The position numbers and the translations under genes are program-made. The notes beneath the pieces were generated by a model. It saw nothing but the letters and a program-made list of their open reading frames with translations. It searched no databases and was not told the DNA's origin. This document shows positions 50,074 to 58,299 of a stretch of 64,000 nt of DNA, one piece after another (within the stretch, counting starts at the first letter, position 1; each line of letters starts with the position of its first letter). This DNA comes from Streptomyces vinaceus. Its GTDB lineage: Bacteria > Actinomycetota > Actinomycetes > Streptomycetales > Streptomycetaceae. The DNA lies in assembly GCF_008704935.1 (NCBI RefSeq), contig NZ_CP023692.1:3762001-3826000 (forward strand). Reading direction: 5' to 3'.

Positions 50074-51516
50074 TCAGCGCTTGCGCCGCCGCCCCCGGCC
50101 GCTGCGGACCGGCCCCGAGGCCGCCGCTCCGGCCGGGGCCCCCGGCCGGTCGGCGGAGACCACCAGCGCCGCGAGCGCCGTGGTCACCGGGACCGAGGCC
50201 ACCAGGCCGATCGACCCGACGAGGGTCCGTACGATCTCCTCCGCGACCAGCTCGCTGTTGGCCACCGACCCCATGCTGCTGTTCGCGATCGAGAACAGCA
50301 GCAGCAGCGGCAGCGCCGCGCCCGCGTAGGCGAGCACCAGGGTGTTGACCACCGAGGCGATGTGGTCGCGGCCGATCCGGATGGCCGCGCGGTACAGGGC
50401 GCGGGGCCCCATCGACGAGTCGGCCTGGTGGAGTTCCCAGACCGCCGAGGTCTGGGTGACCGTCACATCGTCGAGTACGCCCAGCGACCCGATGATCACT
50501 CCCGCAAGCAGCAGACCGCTCATGTCGATGTCCGGGTAGAGCCCGTGGATCAGCCCGGTGTTGTCGTCGGTGTTGCCGCTGAGGAACGCCCAGTCGACGA
50601 ACACCGAGCCGAGCAGCCCGATCAGCAGCAGAGAGACGAGCGTGCCGAGGACGGCTACGGAGGTACGGGCGCTCAGGCCGTGGCACATGTAGAGCGCGAT
50701 CAGCATGATGGCGCTGGCTCCGACGACCGCGACGACCAGCGGGTTCGAGCCCTGGAGGATCGCCGGCAGGATGAACAGGGTCAGCACGCCGAAGCTGACG
50801 ACCAGCGCGATCAGGGCGAACATCCCCCGCATCCGTCCGACGACGACCACGGCCACCGCGAAAATGCCGGCCAGGACCGCCAGCGGCAGCTTGCGGTTCA
50901 CGTCGACCACGGAGTACTGGAGGTCCCGGGGCGCGTCCGGTGCGTACGCGACGACAACCCCCTGGTCCTTCTCCAACTGCCGTGGCGCGCCCGGCTGGAC
51001 GATCTCGACGAACGTGCGGCCCTTGTCCGGTCCGGTGCCGACTTCGATGGTGGCCTTCTTGCAGTCGCCCGTCTGCTGGGCCTGGGCCTCGCGGCCCTCG
51101 GGGGTGGTGACGTTCCCGGTGGTCGGCACCTGTGAGGCGTTCACCGATTTGCAGTCGACCTGTTCGAGCGAGACGACACGTCCCTGCTGGGTCTGCCGGT
51201 CGAACCCCACCCCGGAGCGTTCGTGGGCGGGTGCGCCGCCCGGCCAGAGCACCACCATGCCGACGAAGACGGCGACGGCGAACGGGATCAGGACCGCCGC
51301 GATGACCTTCCGCAGGTGCTTCGAGACGGGAGCCGCCGGTCCGTGGCCGTGGGAATGACCATGGGAGTGGCCCGGGGGCGGGCTCTGGTCATGCCCGTGG
51401 TCGTGCCCGTGGCCCACGTGCGCGTGGTCGGTGTGACCTGTGGGCCCGGGGGGCTGGGTGGGGGGCTGCGGCGAGAACGTCACCGGCAGATCATCGCAAG
51501 AGTTGAGGGGGCCCAC
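50074..51516 (-). CDS. YibE/F-family membrane protein with His-rich N-terminus
   Basis: 480 aa, GTG start (a second GTG at 51483 is possible). The N-terminal 60 residues contain 12 histidines in GHxDHxH-type runs, a likely metal-binding tail. One helix (about 70-92), an extracytoplasmic domain, then about 7 more helices with the YibE/F signature SLGVLDDVTVTQTSAVWELHQADSSMGPRALYRAAIRIGRDHIASVVNTLVLAYAGAALP. Function unknown; the family may move a small solute or metal. It diverges from the thiC riboswitch. Confidence 0.88.
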   Translation of the reverse strand: MGPLNSCDDLPVTFSPQPPTQPPGPTGHTDHAHVGHGHDHGHDQSPPPGHSHGHSHGHGPAAPVSKHLRKVIAAVLIPFAVAVFVGMVVLWPGGAPAHERSGVGFDRQTQQGRVVSLEQVDCKSVNASQVPTTGNVTTPEGREAQAQQTGDCKKATIEVGTGPDKGRTFVEIVQPGAPRQLEKDQGVVVAYAPDAPRDLQYSVVDVNRKLPLAVLAGIFAVAVVVVGRMRGMFALIALVVSFGVLTLFILPAILQGSNPLVVAVVGASAIMLIALYMCHGLSARTSVAVLGTLVSLLLIGLLGSVFVDWAFLSGNTDDNTGLIHGLYPDIDMSGLLLAGVIIGSLGVLDDVTVTQTSAVWELHQADSSMGPRALYRAAIRIGRDHIASVVNTLVLAYAGAALPLLLLFSIANSSMGSVANSELVAEEIVRTLVGSIGLVASVPVTTALAALVVSADRPGAPAGAAASGPVRSGRGRRRKR

Positions 51517-51562
51517 TGTTCAGCACGCCACAAATGACGCTAGCGTGGGGGCACCTTTGCAC

Positions 51563-51689
51563 AACGCGGGAGCTCGGAGCACCGGGCTGAGAGGGCGCTG
51601 ATCACCGTACGCGCAGTACAGATGCGTACGGGAAGAGGCTGCGTCGACCGCCGAACCTGTTACCGGGTAATGCCGGCGTAGGGAGATCA
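51563..51689 (+). promoter_or_regulatory. TPP riboswitch (THI element)
   Basis: The leader carries the diagnostic core CTGAGAGGGCGCTGA (51586-51600) and the distal GAACCTGTTACCGGGTAATGCC (from about 51653), separated by a variable stem, ending just before thiC. Thiamine pyrophosphate binding should lower thiC expression. An unremarkable purine-rich ribosome site lies at 51680-51690. Confidence 0.92.
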
Positions 51690-51695
51690 GGTCTC

Positions 51696-53483
51696 ATGAC
51701 CATTCAGGACGCACGCACGCCTGCCGTCAGCCAGGACGACGATGGCCGGACCGAGCGCCAGCCGGGCTGGCACAAGGGCTACGTGGCGGGCTCCCGCCCC
51801 GACATCCGGGTGCCGGTCCGCCAGGTCCACCTCACCAACGGCAAGGACGTGACGCTCTACGACACGTCCGGGCCGTACACCGACCCCCAGATCGAGACCG
51901 ACGTACGGCGCGGACTGCCGCCGCTGCGCGAGAACTGGATCATCAGCCGCGGAGACACCGAGGAGTACGCGGGCCGCCCCGTGCGCCCCGAGGACGACGG
52001 CATCAAGCACACCTCGCCCCGCGGTGGCCTCAAGAACCTCGACGCGGTCTTCCCTGGACGCCCGCGTCAGCCCCGCCGGGGCCGTGACGGCGCCGCCGTC
52101 ACGCAGCTCGCGTACGCCCGCCGCGGTGAGATCACCCCGGAGATGGAGTACGTCGCGATCCGCGAGAACGTCTCCCCCGAGGTCGTCCGTGAGGAGATCG
52201 CCGCGGGCCGGGCGGTACTTCCCGCGAACGTGAACCACCCGGAGATCGAGCCGATGATCATCGGCAAGCGCTTCCTGGTGAAGGTCAACGCCAACATCGG
52301 CAACTCCGCCGTCACCTCCTCCATCGAGGAGGAGGTCGACAAGATGACGTGGGCGACCAAGTGGGGCGCCGACACGGTCATGGACCTCTCGACCGGCCGT
52401 AACATCCACACCACCCGCGAGTGGGTGCTGCGCAACTCCCCGGTCCCGATCGGCACCGTGCCGCTGTACCAGGCGCTGGAGAAGGTCGACGGCCGTGCCG
52501 AGGACCTGACCTGGGAGATCTACAAGGACACGGTCATCGAGCAGGCCGAGCAGGGCGTCGACTACATGACGGTCCACGCCGGCGTGCTGCTGCCGTACGT
52601 GCCGCTGACAGCCCGCCGCAAGACCGGCATCGTCTCCCGCGGCGGTTCGATCATGGCCGCCTGGTGCCTCGCGCACCACAAGGAGAACTTCCTCTACACG
52701 AACTTCGAGGAGCTCTGCGAGATCCTCGCCACGTACGACGTCACATACTCGCTGGGCGACGGCCTGCGCCCCGGCTCCATCGCGGACGCCAACGACGCGG
52801 CGCAGTTCGCGGAGCTGAAGACGCTGGGTGAGCTGAACACGATCGCCAAGCGGCACAACGTGCAGACCATGATCGAGGGCCCGGGCCATGTCCCGATGCA
52901 CAAGATCAAGGAGAACATCGACCTCCAGCAGGAGATCTGCGAGGAGGCGCCGTTCTACACGCTCGGCCCTCTGACCACGGACGTCGCCCCGGCGTACGAC
53001 CACATCACCTCGGGCATCGGCGCCGCGATGATCGCCTGGTGGGGCACCGCGATGCTCTGCTACGTCACGCCGAAGGAGCACCTGGGCCTGCCCAACCGTG
53101 ACGACGTGAAGACCGGCGTCATCACGTACAAGATCGCCGCGCACGCGGCGGACCTGGCCAAGGGCCACCCGGGCGCCCAGGAGTGGGACGACGCCCTGTC
53201 GGACGCGCGGTTCGAGTTCCGCTGGGAGGACCAGTTCAACCTGGCTCTCGACCCGGACACGGCCCGCGAGTTCCACGACGAGACGCTCCCGGCCGAGCCC
53301 GCCAAGACCGCGCATTTCTGCTCCATGTGCGGTCCGAAGTTCTGCTCGATGAAGATCTCCCAGGACATCCGCCGTGAGCACGGCGGCGATCTGAAGGCCG
53401 ACGAGATCGAGGCGGGGATGGCGGAGAAGTCCGCCGAGTTCGCGGCGAGCGGCAACCGGGTGTACCTCCCGCTGGCCGACTGA
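51696..53483 (+). CDS. thiC: Phosphomethylpyrimidine synthase ThiC
   Basis: 595 aa, ATG start. It is a radical SAM enzyme converting aminoimidazole ribotide to the thiamine pyrimidine. The C-terminal cluster motif CSMCGPKFC (CX2CX4C) is intact, and the core has GVDYMTVHAGVLLPYVPLT and SIEEEVDKMTWATKWGADTVMDLSTG. Length is normal. Directly under the TPP riboswitch and followed by a terminator. Confidence 0.98.
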   Translation: MTIQDARTPAVSQDDDGRTERQPGWHKGYVAGSRPDIRVPVRQVHLTNGKDVTLYDTSGPYTDPQIETDVRRGLPPLRENWIISRGDTEEYAGRPVRPEDDGIKHTSPRGGLKNLDAVFPGRPRQPRRGRDGAAVTQLAYARRGEITPEMEYVAIRENVSPEVVREEIAAGRAVLPANVNHPEIEPMIIGKRFLVKVNANIGNSAVTSSIEEEVDKMTWATKWGADTVMDLSTGRNIHTTREWVLRNSPVPIGTVPLYQALEKVDGRAEDLTWEIYKDTVIEQAEQGVDYMTVHAGVLLPYVPLTARRKTGIVSRGGSIMAAWCLAHHKENFLYTNFEELCEILATYDVTYSLGDGLRPGSIADANDAAQFAELKTLGELNTIAKRHNVQTMIEGPGHVPMHKIKENIDLQQEICEEAPFYTLGPLTTDVAPAYDHITSGIGAAMIAWWGTAMLCYVTPKEHLGLPNRDDVKTGVITYKIAAHAADLAKGHPGAQEWDDALSDARFEFRWEDQFNLALDPDTAREFHDETLPAEPAKTAHFCSMCGPKFCSMKISQDIRREHGGDLKADEIEAGMAEKSAEFAASGNRVYLPLAD

Positions 53484-53503
53484 CCCGCCCATGGCGGCCG
53501 GCG

Positions 53504-53539
53504 CTGCTCTGGGGAGGATGAGGGGGCTTCCCAGAGCAG
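53504..53539. terminator. Convergent terminator between thiC and the glycosyltransferase
   Basis: A perfect 10-bp stem (CTGCTCTGGG at 53504-53513, CCCAGAGCAG at 53530-53539) with a 16-nt loop. It serves both convergent genes. Confidence 0.75.
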
Positions 53540-53574
53540 TGTCCCGGCACGCACATGCGGTGCGACAGCGGTGG

Positions 53575-54705
53575 TCAGACCTTCGCTTCGCGCGATGTTT
53601 CACGTGAAACAGGGACGGACGGCCCACTGCGCGCCGCCGCGAAACCGCGATTGGCCTCCGTCTGCCGGCGATACGGCTCCGGCAGGTCGGGCAGGGCCAG
53701 CAGCCGGTCGCAGGCGCGCAGGGAGGCCTGCATGTCGCCCACCCAGTACGCGGTGATGGAGTGCTCGAAGAGCAGCCCCCATCGGTACACCCAGGGCTGG
53801 ACGAAGAGCAGGTCCGACGGGGCCGGGCGGTCCAGCACACCCGCCGTGATCGCGTGGGCCGTGTGGTGGCGCCCCAGCACCCTGAGCCTGGAGGCGAGTT
53901 CGTAGCAGGCTTCCAGCCGGGTGGGCCTGGATTCCCAGGCCTGTGAGAAGGCGTCCGTGGCCGTGGGCCAGTCGCCGGACTCGGCGCTCAGGACGCCGAC
54001 CTGGAGCAGCGCGAAATAGACCTCTTCGGCCCAGCCGCCCATGGCCGCGCGGCGTTGGTAGAGCCGGATCGCCGCGGCCGTCTCGCCCATGTCCCGCATC
54101 GTCTGGGCCAGGTAGAAGACCGTCCTGGTGTTGGAGGGGTCCCGTTCGAGTTCGGCGCTGAGCAGGCGGGCGTCGCGCTCGAACTTGTCGTGCCGGGAGC
54201 CCCCGTCCGCATGGTCCTCGATGGACAGCGCGTCGAGTTTTTCCTGGAAGCCGGGCCGCTCGTCGTACTCCCCGGGCGAGTCGCAGGTCAGGTACTCGTG
54301 CGTGACGCCCTCGTACCGCCAGGGGAGATCCCCCCGGACCAGGCGCTTGATGCGGTACTCCGTGGTGCCCTCGTGGCGCAGCATGTACGACTGCGCCGTG
54401 AGCGGGGGCAGCGGGCCGGAGCGGCGCAGCACGAGGTCGGCGTCCAGCAGGAGCAGGTAGTCGGCCTTGCCGCGGGCATGCGCGATGTTGAGGCTGCGGT
54501 TGTGCCCGAAGTCGGTCCAGGGTTCCTCATGGAGCTCGCCGGGGATCCCGTGCAAGGCGCTGCGGATCAGTTCCTGGGTGCCGTCGGTGGATCCGGTGTC
54601 GGAGATGACCCAGGTGTCGATGAGGTCCCGTACCGAGTCGAGGCAGCGCTCGATGACGGCGGATTCGTTCTTCACGATCATGCAGAGGCAGATGGTCGGT
54701 TTCAC
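53575..54705 (-). CDS. Glycosyltransferase family 2 with TPR-like repeats
   Basis: 376 aa from GTG 54705 (VKPTICLCMIVKNESAVIERCLDSV); the frame reads upstream only as a shadow of the collagen-like gene. N-terminal GT-A domain (about 1-175) with the DxD-like LLLLDADLVLRR (near 86-95), then TPR-like helices (about 195-350: RTVFYLAQTMRDMGETAAAIRLYQRRAAMGGWAEEVYFALLQVG). The last codons are parS site 11, read as VSRET (366-370). No signal peptide. It diverges from the collagen-like gene. Sugar and acceptor unknown. Confidence 0.87.
   Translation of the reverse strand: MKPTICLCMIVKNESAVIERCLDSVRDLIDTWVISDTGSTDGTQELIRSALHGIPGELHEEPWTDFGHNRSLNIAHARGKADYLLLLDADLVLRRSGPLPPLTAQSYMLRHEGTTEYRIKRLVRGDLPWRYEGVTHEYLTCDSPGEYDERPGFQEKLDALSIEDHADGGSRHDKFERDARLLSAELERDPSNTRTVFYLAQTMRDMGETAAAIRLYQRRAAMGGWAEEVYFALLQVGVLSAESGDWPTATDAFSQAWESRPTRLEACYELASRLRVLGRHHTAHAITAGVLDRPAPSDLLFVQPWVYRWGLLFEHSITAYWVGDMQASLRACDRLLALPDLPEPYRRQTEANRGFAAARSGPSVPVSRETSREAKV
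53597..53610. other. parS: parS site 11 (inside the glycosyltransferase gene)
   Basis: Exact GTTTCACGTGAAAC in the last codons of the glycosyltransferase, read on the minus strand as V-S-R-E-T. Confidence 0.95.
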
Positions 54706-54936
54706 GGCGGCTGACCCTAGGGACGGGGGCGGGCGGGCCGTCGGCGCCGCGCCGGGGCGCGGCCCGGGTGGCTCCCTCCTGCACCGCCAAGTGGCTGCGC
54801 GCGCTGGTCCGATTTGCTGACAGGCGGGCGAGGCGAAGTGGCTTCCGGGACATGGAACTTCAGGATGACCCGCGGGTCCGGTCATCTGGCCGGACTTCGA
54901 GCGATCATTCGATCCGGTGCGTGCGAGGAGCGGTAC

Positions 54937-55857
54937 ATGAGTTCTGAGGACAGGGCCCGATCCATCCTGGGGCCCCTGCCCCGAAGGGCCGGCTGGCTGG
55001 CGGGAGGCACCTTCGCCTCCGTCGCGCTGGTTCTGGCGAGCATCGCGGCTCCGGCCGCGGCCGGGGCTCCGCAGCCTGCGGGGACCGTCGTGGCCGGCGG
55101 TGGCGACCACTGCGGGCCGCGCGCCAAGAAGGCGATGGACCCGGCGGTCGGCCAGCCCTCGGGCGGTGGCGACAAGTGCAAGGCCGGCCCGACCGGGCCG
55201 CGGGGCCCCAAGGGCCACCCCGGGGCGACGGGCCCGACGGGCCCGACCGGTCCCACCGGACCGACGGGCGCGACCGGTTCCACGGGCCCCACCGGCCCGG
55301 GGACCGGTGTAACCGGCCCCACCGGTCCGACCGGTCCCACCGGCGACACGGGCCTGACCGGCGCGACGGGCTCCACCGGTCCCACGGGTCCGACCGGTCC
55401 GACGGGCCCCACCGGCGCGACGGGTACCCAGGGCGCGAGCGGCCAGTGCTTCGACGTGGACTCGATCCGGCCCGCTGCCTCTCGCGAGGTCAAGGCGGTC
55501 CTCTCCGACACCATCACCTACGCGGGCATCCGCGACCTCACGCCCTCGCCGACCAACTGGCGCTGGTACGACCTGACCGACACCGGCGAGACGTACCCGA
55601 CCGACGCGTGTGCGGTATCGGTCTCGTCCCAGGCCAACATCGTCAACATCGAGGTCCTGACCACCGGGGGTGACATCTACGAGACCTCCTGCACCATCAA
55701 CCCCGGCAGCCCGGACTCTCTCTCCTGCACAGAGGTGTGGGCGCCTGCGAACCCCCAGCCGACCCCTGGCTCGACCGGCGTCGTGACGCCTCTGATGCGG
55801 TTCTCGCACCAGCTGACCAAGGAGGACCTGAACCTGCGCCCCAAGGAGATCAAGTAA
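54937..55857 (+). CDS. Secreted collagen-like protein
   Basis: 306 aa from ATG 54937, with GAGGAG 6 nt upstream. Signal peptide (about 1-43, RRAGWLAGGTFASVALVLASIAAPAAAGA), a short Cys-containing stretch, then 28 Gly-X-Y triplets (84-122 and 124-168, one inserted Thr), mostly GPT and GAT. A C-terminal folded domain (about 169-306) has cysteines 171, and others near the end. Thr in the Y position is frequent, as in BclA-like bacterial collagens that are glycosylated. An inverted repeat (54876-54881 with 54890-54895) lies upstream. Function unknown. Confidence 0.87.
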   Translation: MSSEDRARSILGPLPRRAGWLAGGTFASVALVLASIAAPAAAGAPQPAGTVVAGGGDHCGPRAKKAMDPAVGQPSGGGDKCKAGPTGPRGPKGHPGATGPTGPTGPTGPTGATGSTGPTGPGTGVTGPTGPTGPTGDTGLTGATGSTGPTGPTGPTGPTGATGTQGASGQCFDVDSIRPAASREVKAVLSDTITYAGIRDLTPSPTNWRWYDLTDTGETYPTDACAVSVSSQANIVNIEVLTTGGDIYETSCTINPGSPDSLSCTEVWAPANPQPTPGSTGVVTPLMRFSHQLTKEDLNLRPKEIK

Positions 55858-55875
55858 CGGCAGCCCAGGCCGCCG

Positions 55876-56697
55876 TCACTGCGAGCCGCCGTCCGGGCTC
55901 GTGAAGTCCGGGCTCGTGAAGTCCGGCGGGGTGTAGCCGGGTCGGGGACCCTGTGAAGGGGAACCCGGGCTGGTGAAGTCGGGCCGGGTGTATCCCAGGT
56001 TGGGGATGCGCCCGGCCTTCGGCGTGTGCGGGGCCGGATACGCCGGCCCCGCGCTCGGATCGGCCAGCGCGTCCCGCAGGAACGGCAGGATGCCCCGCTC
56101 CAGCAGGGCTCGGCGCCAGGCCTCGCGGGCCCGCGCCACCTCGTCGGGTATCGCCTCGGCCCCGTCCTCGGCCACCACTTCGGTCGCCCGGTTGCGGACG
56201 GCCGTCACCAGCAGGGCTATCACCGCGAACAGCAGCGAGACCACGGTCAGCGCGCCGAACAGCCAACCGGCCGTCAGCATCGTGTCCGCGAAGGCCGGTT
56301 CGGGCTCGATCGCCTTCAGGATGTAGCCCACCAGCAGGAATATCAGCATCGCGGTGCCCGCCAGGACGGGTGCGAGCACGGCGACCACGGCACTGACACC
56401 CGCGCCGTCCTCGCCCTCGCCCTCCGACCCGGCACCCTGGTCCCCGGCCGAACCGGGGGTGGACAGCACCTCGTCGCGCCGTTCTCCGCGGAGCTTCACG
56501 TAGTGGTCGTACTCGGCCGCGGCCGCCGTCGTCAGCAGCGCGCTGGCCCCGATGGCCATCGTGCGCAGCTGCTCGGCGTTCAGGCGCTCACCGAGGGCGG
56601 CGAGCTCGGGCCGTTCGTGCGCGGTGCGCAGCGCCTCGTCGAGGAGCCGATCGAACTCGGGTCGGTCTTCGGTCAGCAGGTGCGGAGCGCTGTTCAT
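55876..56697 (-). CDS. Two-helix transmembrane protein with Pro/Tyr-rich tail
   Basis: 273 aa from ATG 56697, with GGGGGA upstream; ATG 56703 is also possible. N-terminal soluble helical domain (about 1-100, including a DRLLDEALRTAHERPELAALGERLN segment), two membrane helices (about 103-128 and 140-168), a helical cytoplasmic part, and a tail of repeated DFTSPG/PDFTSPD motifs. No family recognised. It ends 18 nt from the convergent collagen-like gene. Confidence 0.75.
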   Translation of the reverse strand: MNSAPHLLTEDRPEFDRLLDEALRTAHERPELAALGERLNAEQLRTMAIGASALLTTAAAAEYDHYVKLRGERRDEVLSTPGSAGDQGAGSEGEGEDGAGVSAVVAVLAPVLAGTAMLIFLLVGYILKAIEPEPAFADTMLTAGWLFGALTVVSLLFAVIALLVTAVRNRATEVVAEDGAEAIPDEVARAREAWRRALLERGILPFLRDALADPSAGPAYPAPHTPKAGRIPNLGYTRPDFTSPGSPSQGPRPGYTPPDFTSPDFTSPDGGSQ

Positions 56698-56853
56698 GTG
56701 CATCCCCCGATGCTCCGTAGGGACCGGTTTGCCCGCGTAGACCCGGGCGCCGGCACAAACGGAGGAGAGCCTGCTACGGATAGGGCGATGGTAGAGCGCC
56801 CATGCCACGCCGTGACAGGGGCTTTCCCGAAATTACCCCCCTTCTGATAACCG

Positions 56854-58068
56854 TCAGTCGTTCAGGGGGAGTTGCACCACCAGCAGTTTGCCGGCCATCG
56901 TGACCCCGCCGTCCATCGCGATGGCGAGCCCCTCCGCGTACACGTGCGGCCCGTTCACGGCTTCCGGACCGCGCGACGCGTCGCCGTCCTCGGTACCCAC
57001 CTCGCCCAGCAGGTACGGGATCGGGCTGTGCCCGTGCACCACGCGGCCACCGCCGTAGGTGTCGAGGAGTTCGCGTACGGCCTGGGGGCCGGTCTCCTCG
57101 TCGCGGAACGCGAACCGCTTGGTGAACTTGCGGAACAGGTCCCAGGTGATGTCGGCGTCGTTGCGGTTGAGCAGCTCGTGGATGGTGTCGTTGACGTCCT
57201 CGACGGAATCGCCGTAGTCGAGGTACGCGGTGGTGTCGGAGTGGAGCAGCAGGTGCCCGTCCTCCAGCACGGCCGCGTCCAGGCGCTGCATCCACTGCAG
57301 GTGCACGTCCTCCAGGCGCTCCATGTCGGTGCGCTGGCCGCCGTTGAGGAGCCAGGCGGCCTGGAAGGTGGCGGTGCCGGCGCCCGAGGCGACCGGGGTG
57401 TCGCCGAACCGCTTGGCGCCGATCAGCAGCAGCTCGTGGTTGCCCATGAGGGCCTTGCAGTAGCCGCCGGCGGCGGCGGCCTCGGCGGACAGCCGCATCA
57501 CGAGGTCGATGACGCCGATGCCGTCGGGGCCGCGGTCGGTGAAGTCGCCGAGGAACCAGATGCGTGCGTTGCCGGCCGACCAGCGGCGGTCGGCGTCGAT
57601 GAGGCCCTGCGCCTGGAGCTCGTGGACGAGCTCGTCCAGATAGCCGTGGACGTCGCCGACGACGTACAGCGGTCCGGGGCCGGAGGCCGGGGACTCCTGG
57701 GGTACGTACTGGACCTGGACGGTGTCGCCCGGTCCGCCGCGGCCGATGACCGGCAGATCGCGCTGGGTCGGCGTGTAGCCCTCGTCGTAGTCCTCGCCCG
57801 TCCCGTCCCCGTCGGCCGGGGCGGGTCCGTCGGAGGCGGGAGCCTGGCCCACGGGCGGCTGCGGGGGTCCGGCGGGCTGGGGCGGCACGGAGGGCTGAGG
57901 GGGCAGCGGTGCGCCCTCCCCGTAGTACGCGGGGTACTCGCCGTACACCGGGGCTTCTTCGGGAAGCGCGCCGGGCACGCCGTACGGGACGGGCTCGGCG
58001 ACCGGAACCCGGAAGTCCCGCAGCGTCTCCGTCCGCATAGCGGGTCCCTGACCGGCCCCCTGAGTCAT
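56854..58068 (-). CDS. Metallophosphoesterase with disordered N-terminus
   Basis: 404 aa from ATG 58068, preceded by GGAGGGG; the frame extends upstream. The first 125 residues are Pro/Gln/Gly-rich. The PPP-type catalytic motifs follow: GDVHG, GDFTDRGPDG, GNHELL, and HGHSPIP. It resembles Ser/Thr phosphatase or ApaH-type enzymes. Substrate unknown. Confidence 0.87.
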   Translation of the reverse strand: MTQGAGQGPAMRTETLRDFRVPVAEPVPYGVPGALPEEAPVYGEYPAYYGEGAPLPPQPSVPPQPAGPPQPPVGQAPASDGPAPADGDGTGEDYDEGYTPTQRDLPVIGRGGPGDTVQVQYVPQESPASGPGPLYVVGDVHGYLDELVHELQAQGLIDADRRWSAGNARIWFLGDFTDRGPDGIGVIDLVMRLSAEAAAAGGYCKALMGNHELLLIGAKRFGDTPVASGAGTATFQAAWLLNGGQRTDMERLEDVHLQWMQRLDAAVLEDGHLLLHSDTTAYLDYGDSVEDVNDTIHELLNRNDADITWDLFRKFTKRFAFRDEETGPQAVRELLDTYGGGRVVHGHSPIPYLLGEVGTEDGDASRGPEAVNGPHVYAEGLAIAMDGGVTMAGKLLVVQLPLND

Positions 58069-58258
58069 CGACCCCTCCACCACCGTCGCGCTGCCGTACA
58101 CCTGCGGACCCTCCTGGCCTCCTGGGCGGAGGGTCCGTGATGTCGTGCGCCCATCATAGGAATGCGGCTCGCGCTCTGTGACGCACCAGGGGTGGTGAAT
58201 CCTGGGCGGAACCAATAGTTCCTGCCGCTTTCTCCCGAAATGGGTGTTGCGGAAATCC

Positions 58259-58283
58259 CCGGCGGGACCTTCAGCCCCGCCGG
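58259..58283 (-). terminator. Terminator after the LacI gene
   Basis: A perfect 8-bp stem (CCGGCGGG at 58259-58266, CCCGCCGG at 58276-58283), 16 nt past the lacI-type stop. Confidence 0.65.
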
Positions 58284-58299
58284 TATCACGCCGCGGCGG

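Noticed and set aside
55200..55440. Short repeats in the collagen-like gene as a CRISPR array or tandem repeat element
   Set aside because: They are in-frame 9-nt Gly-X-Y codon repeats, with no spacers.
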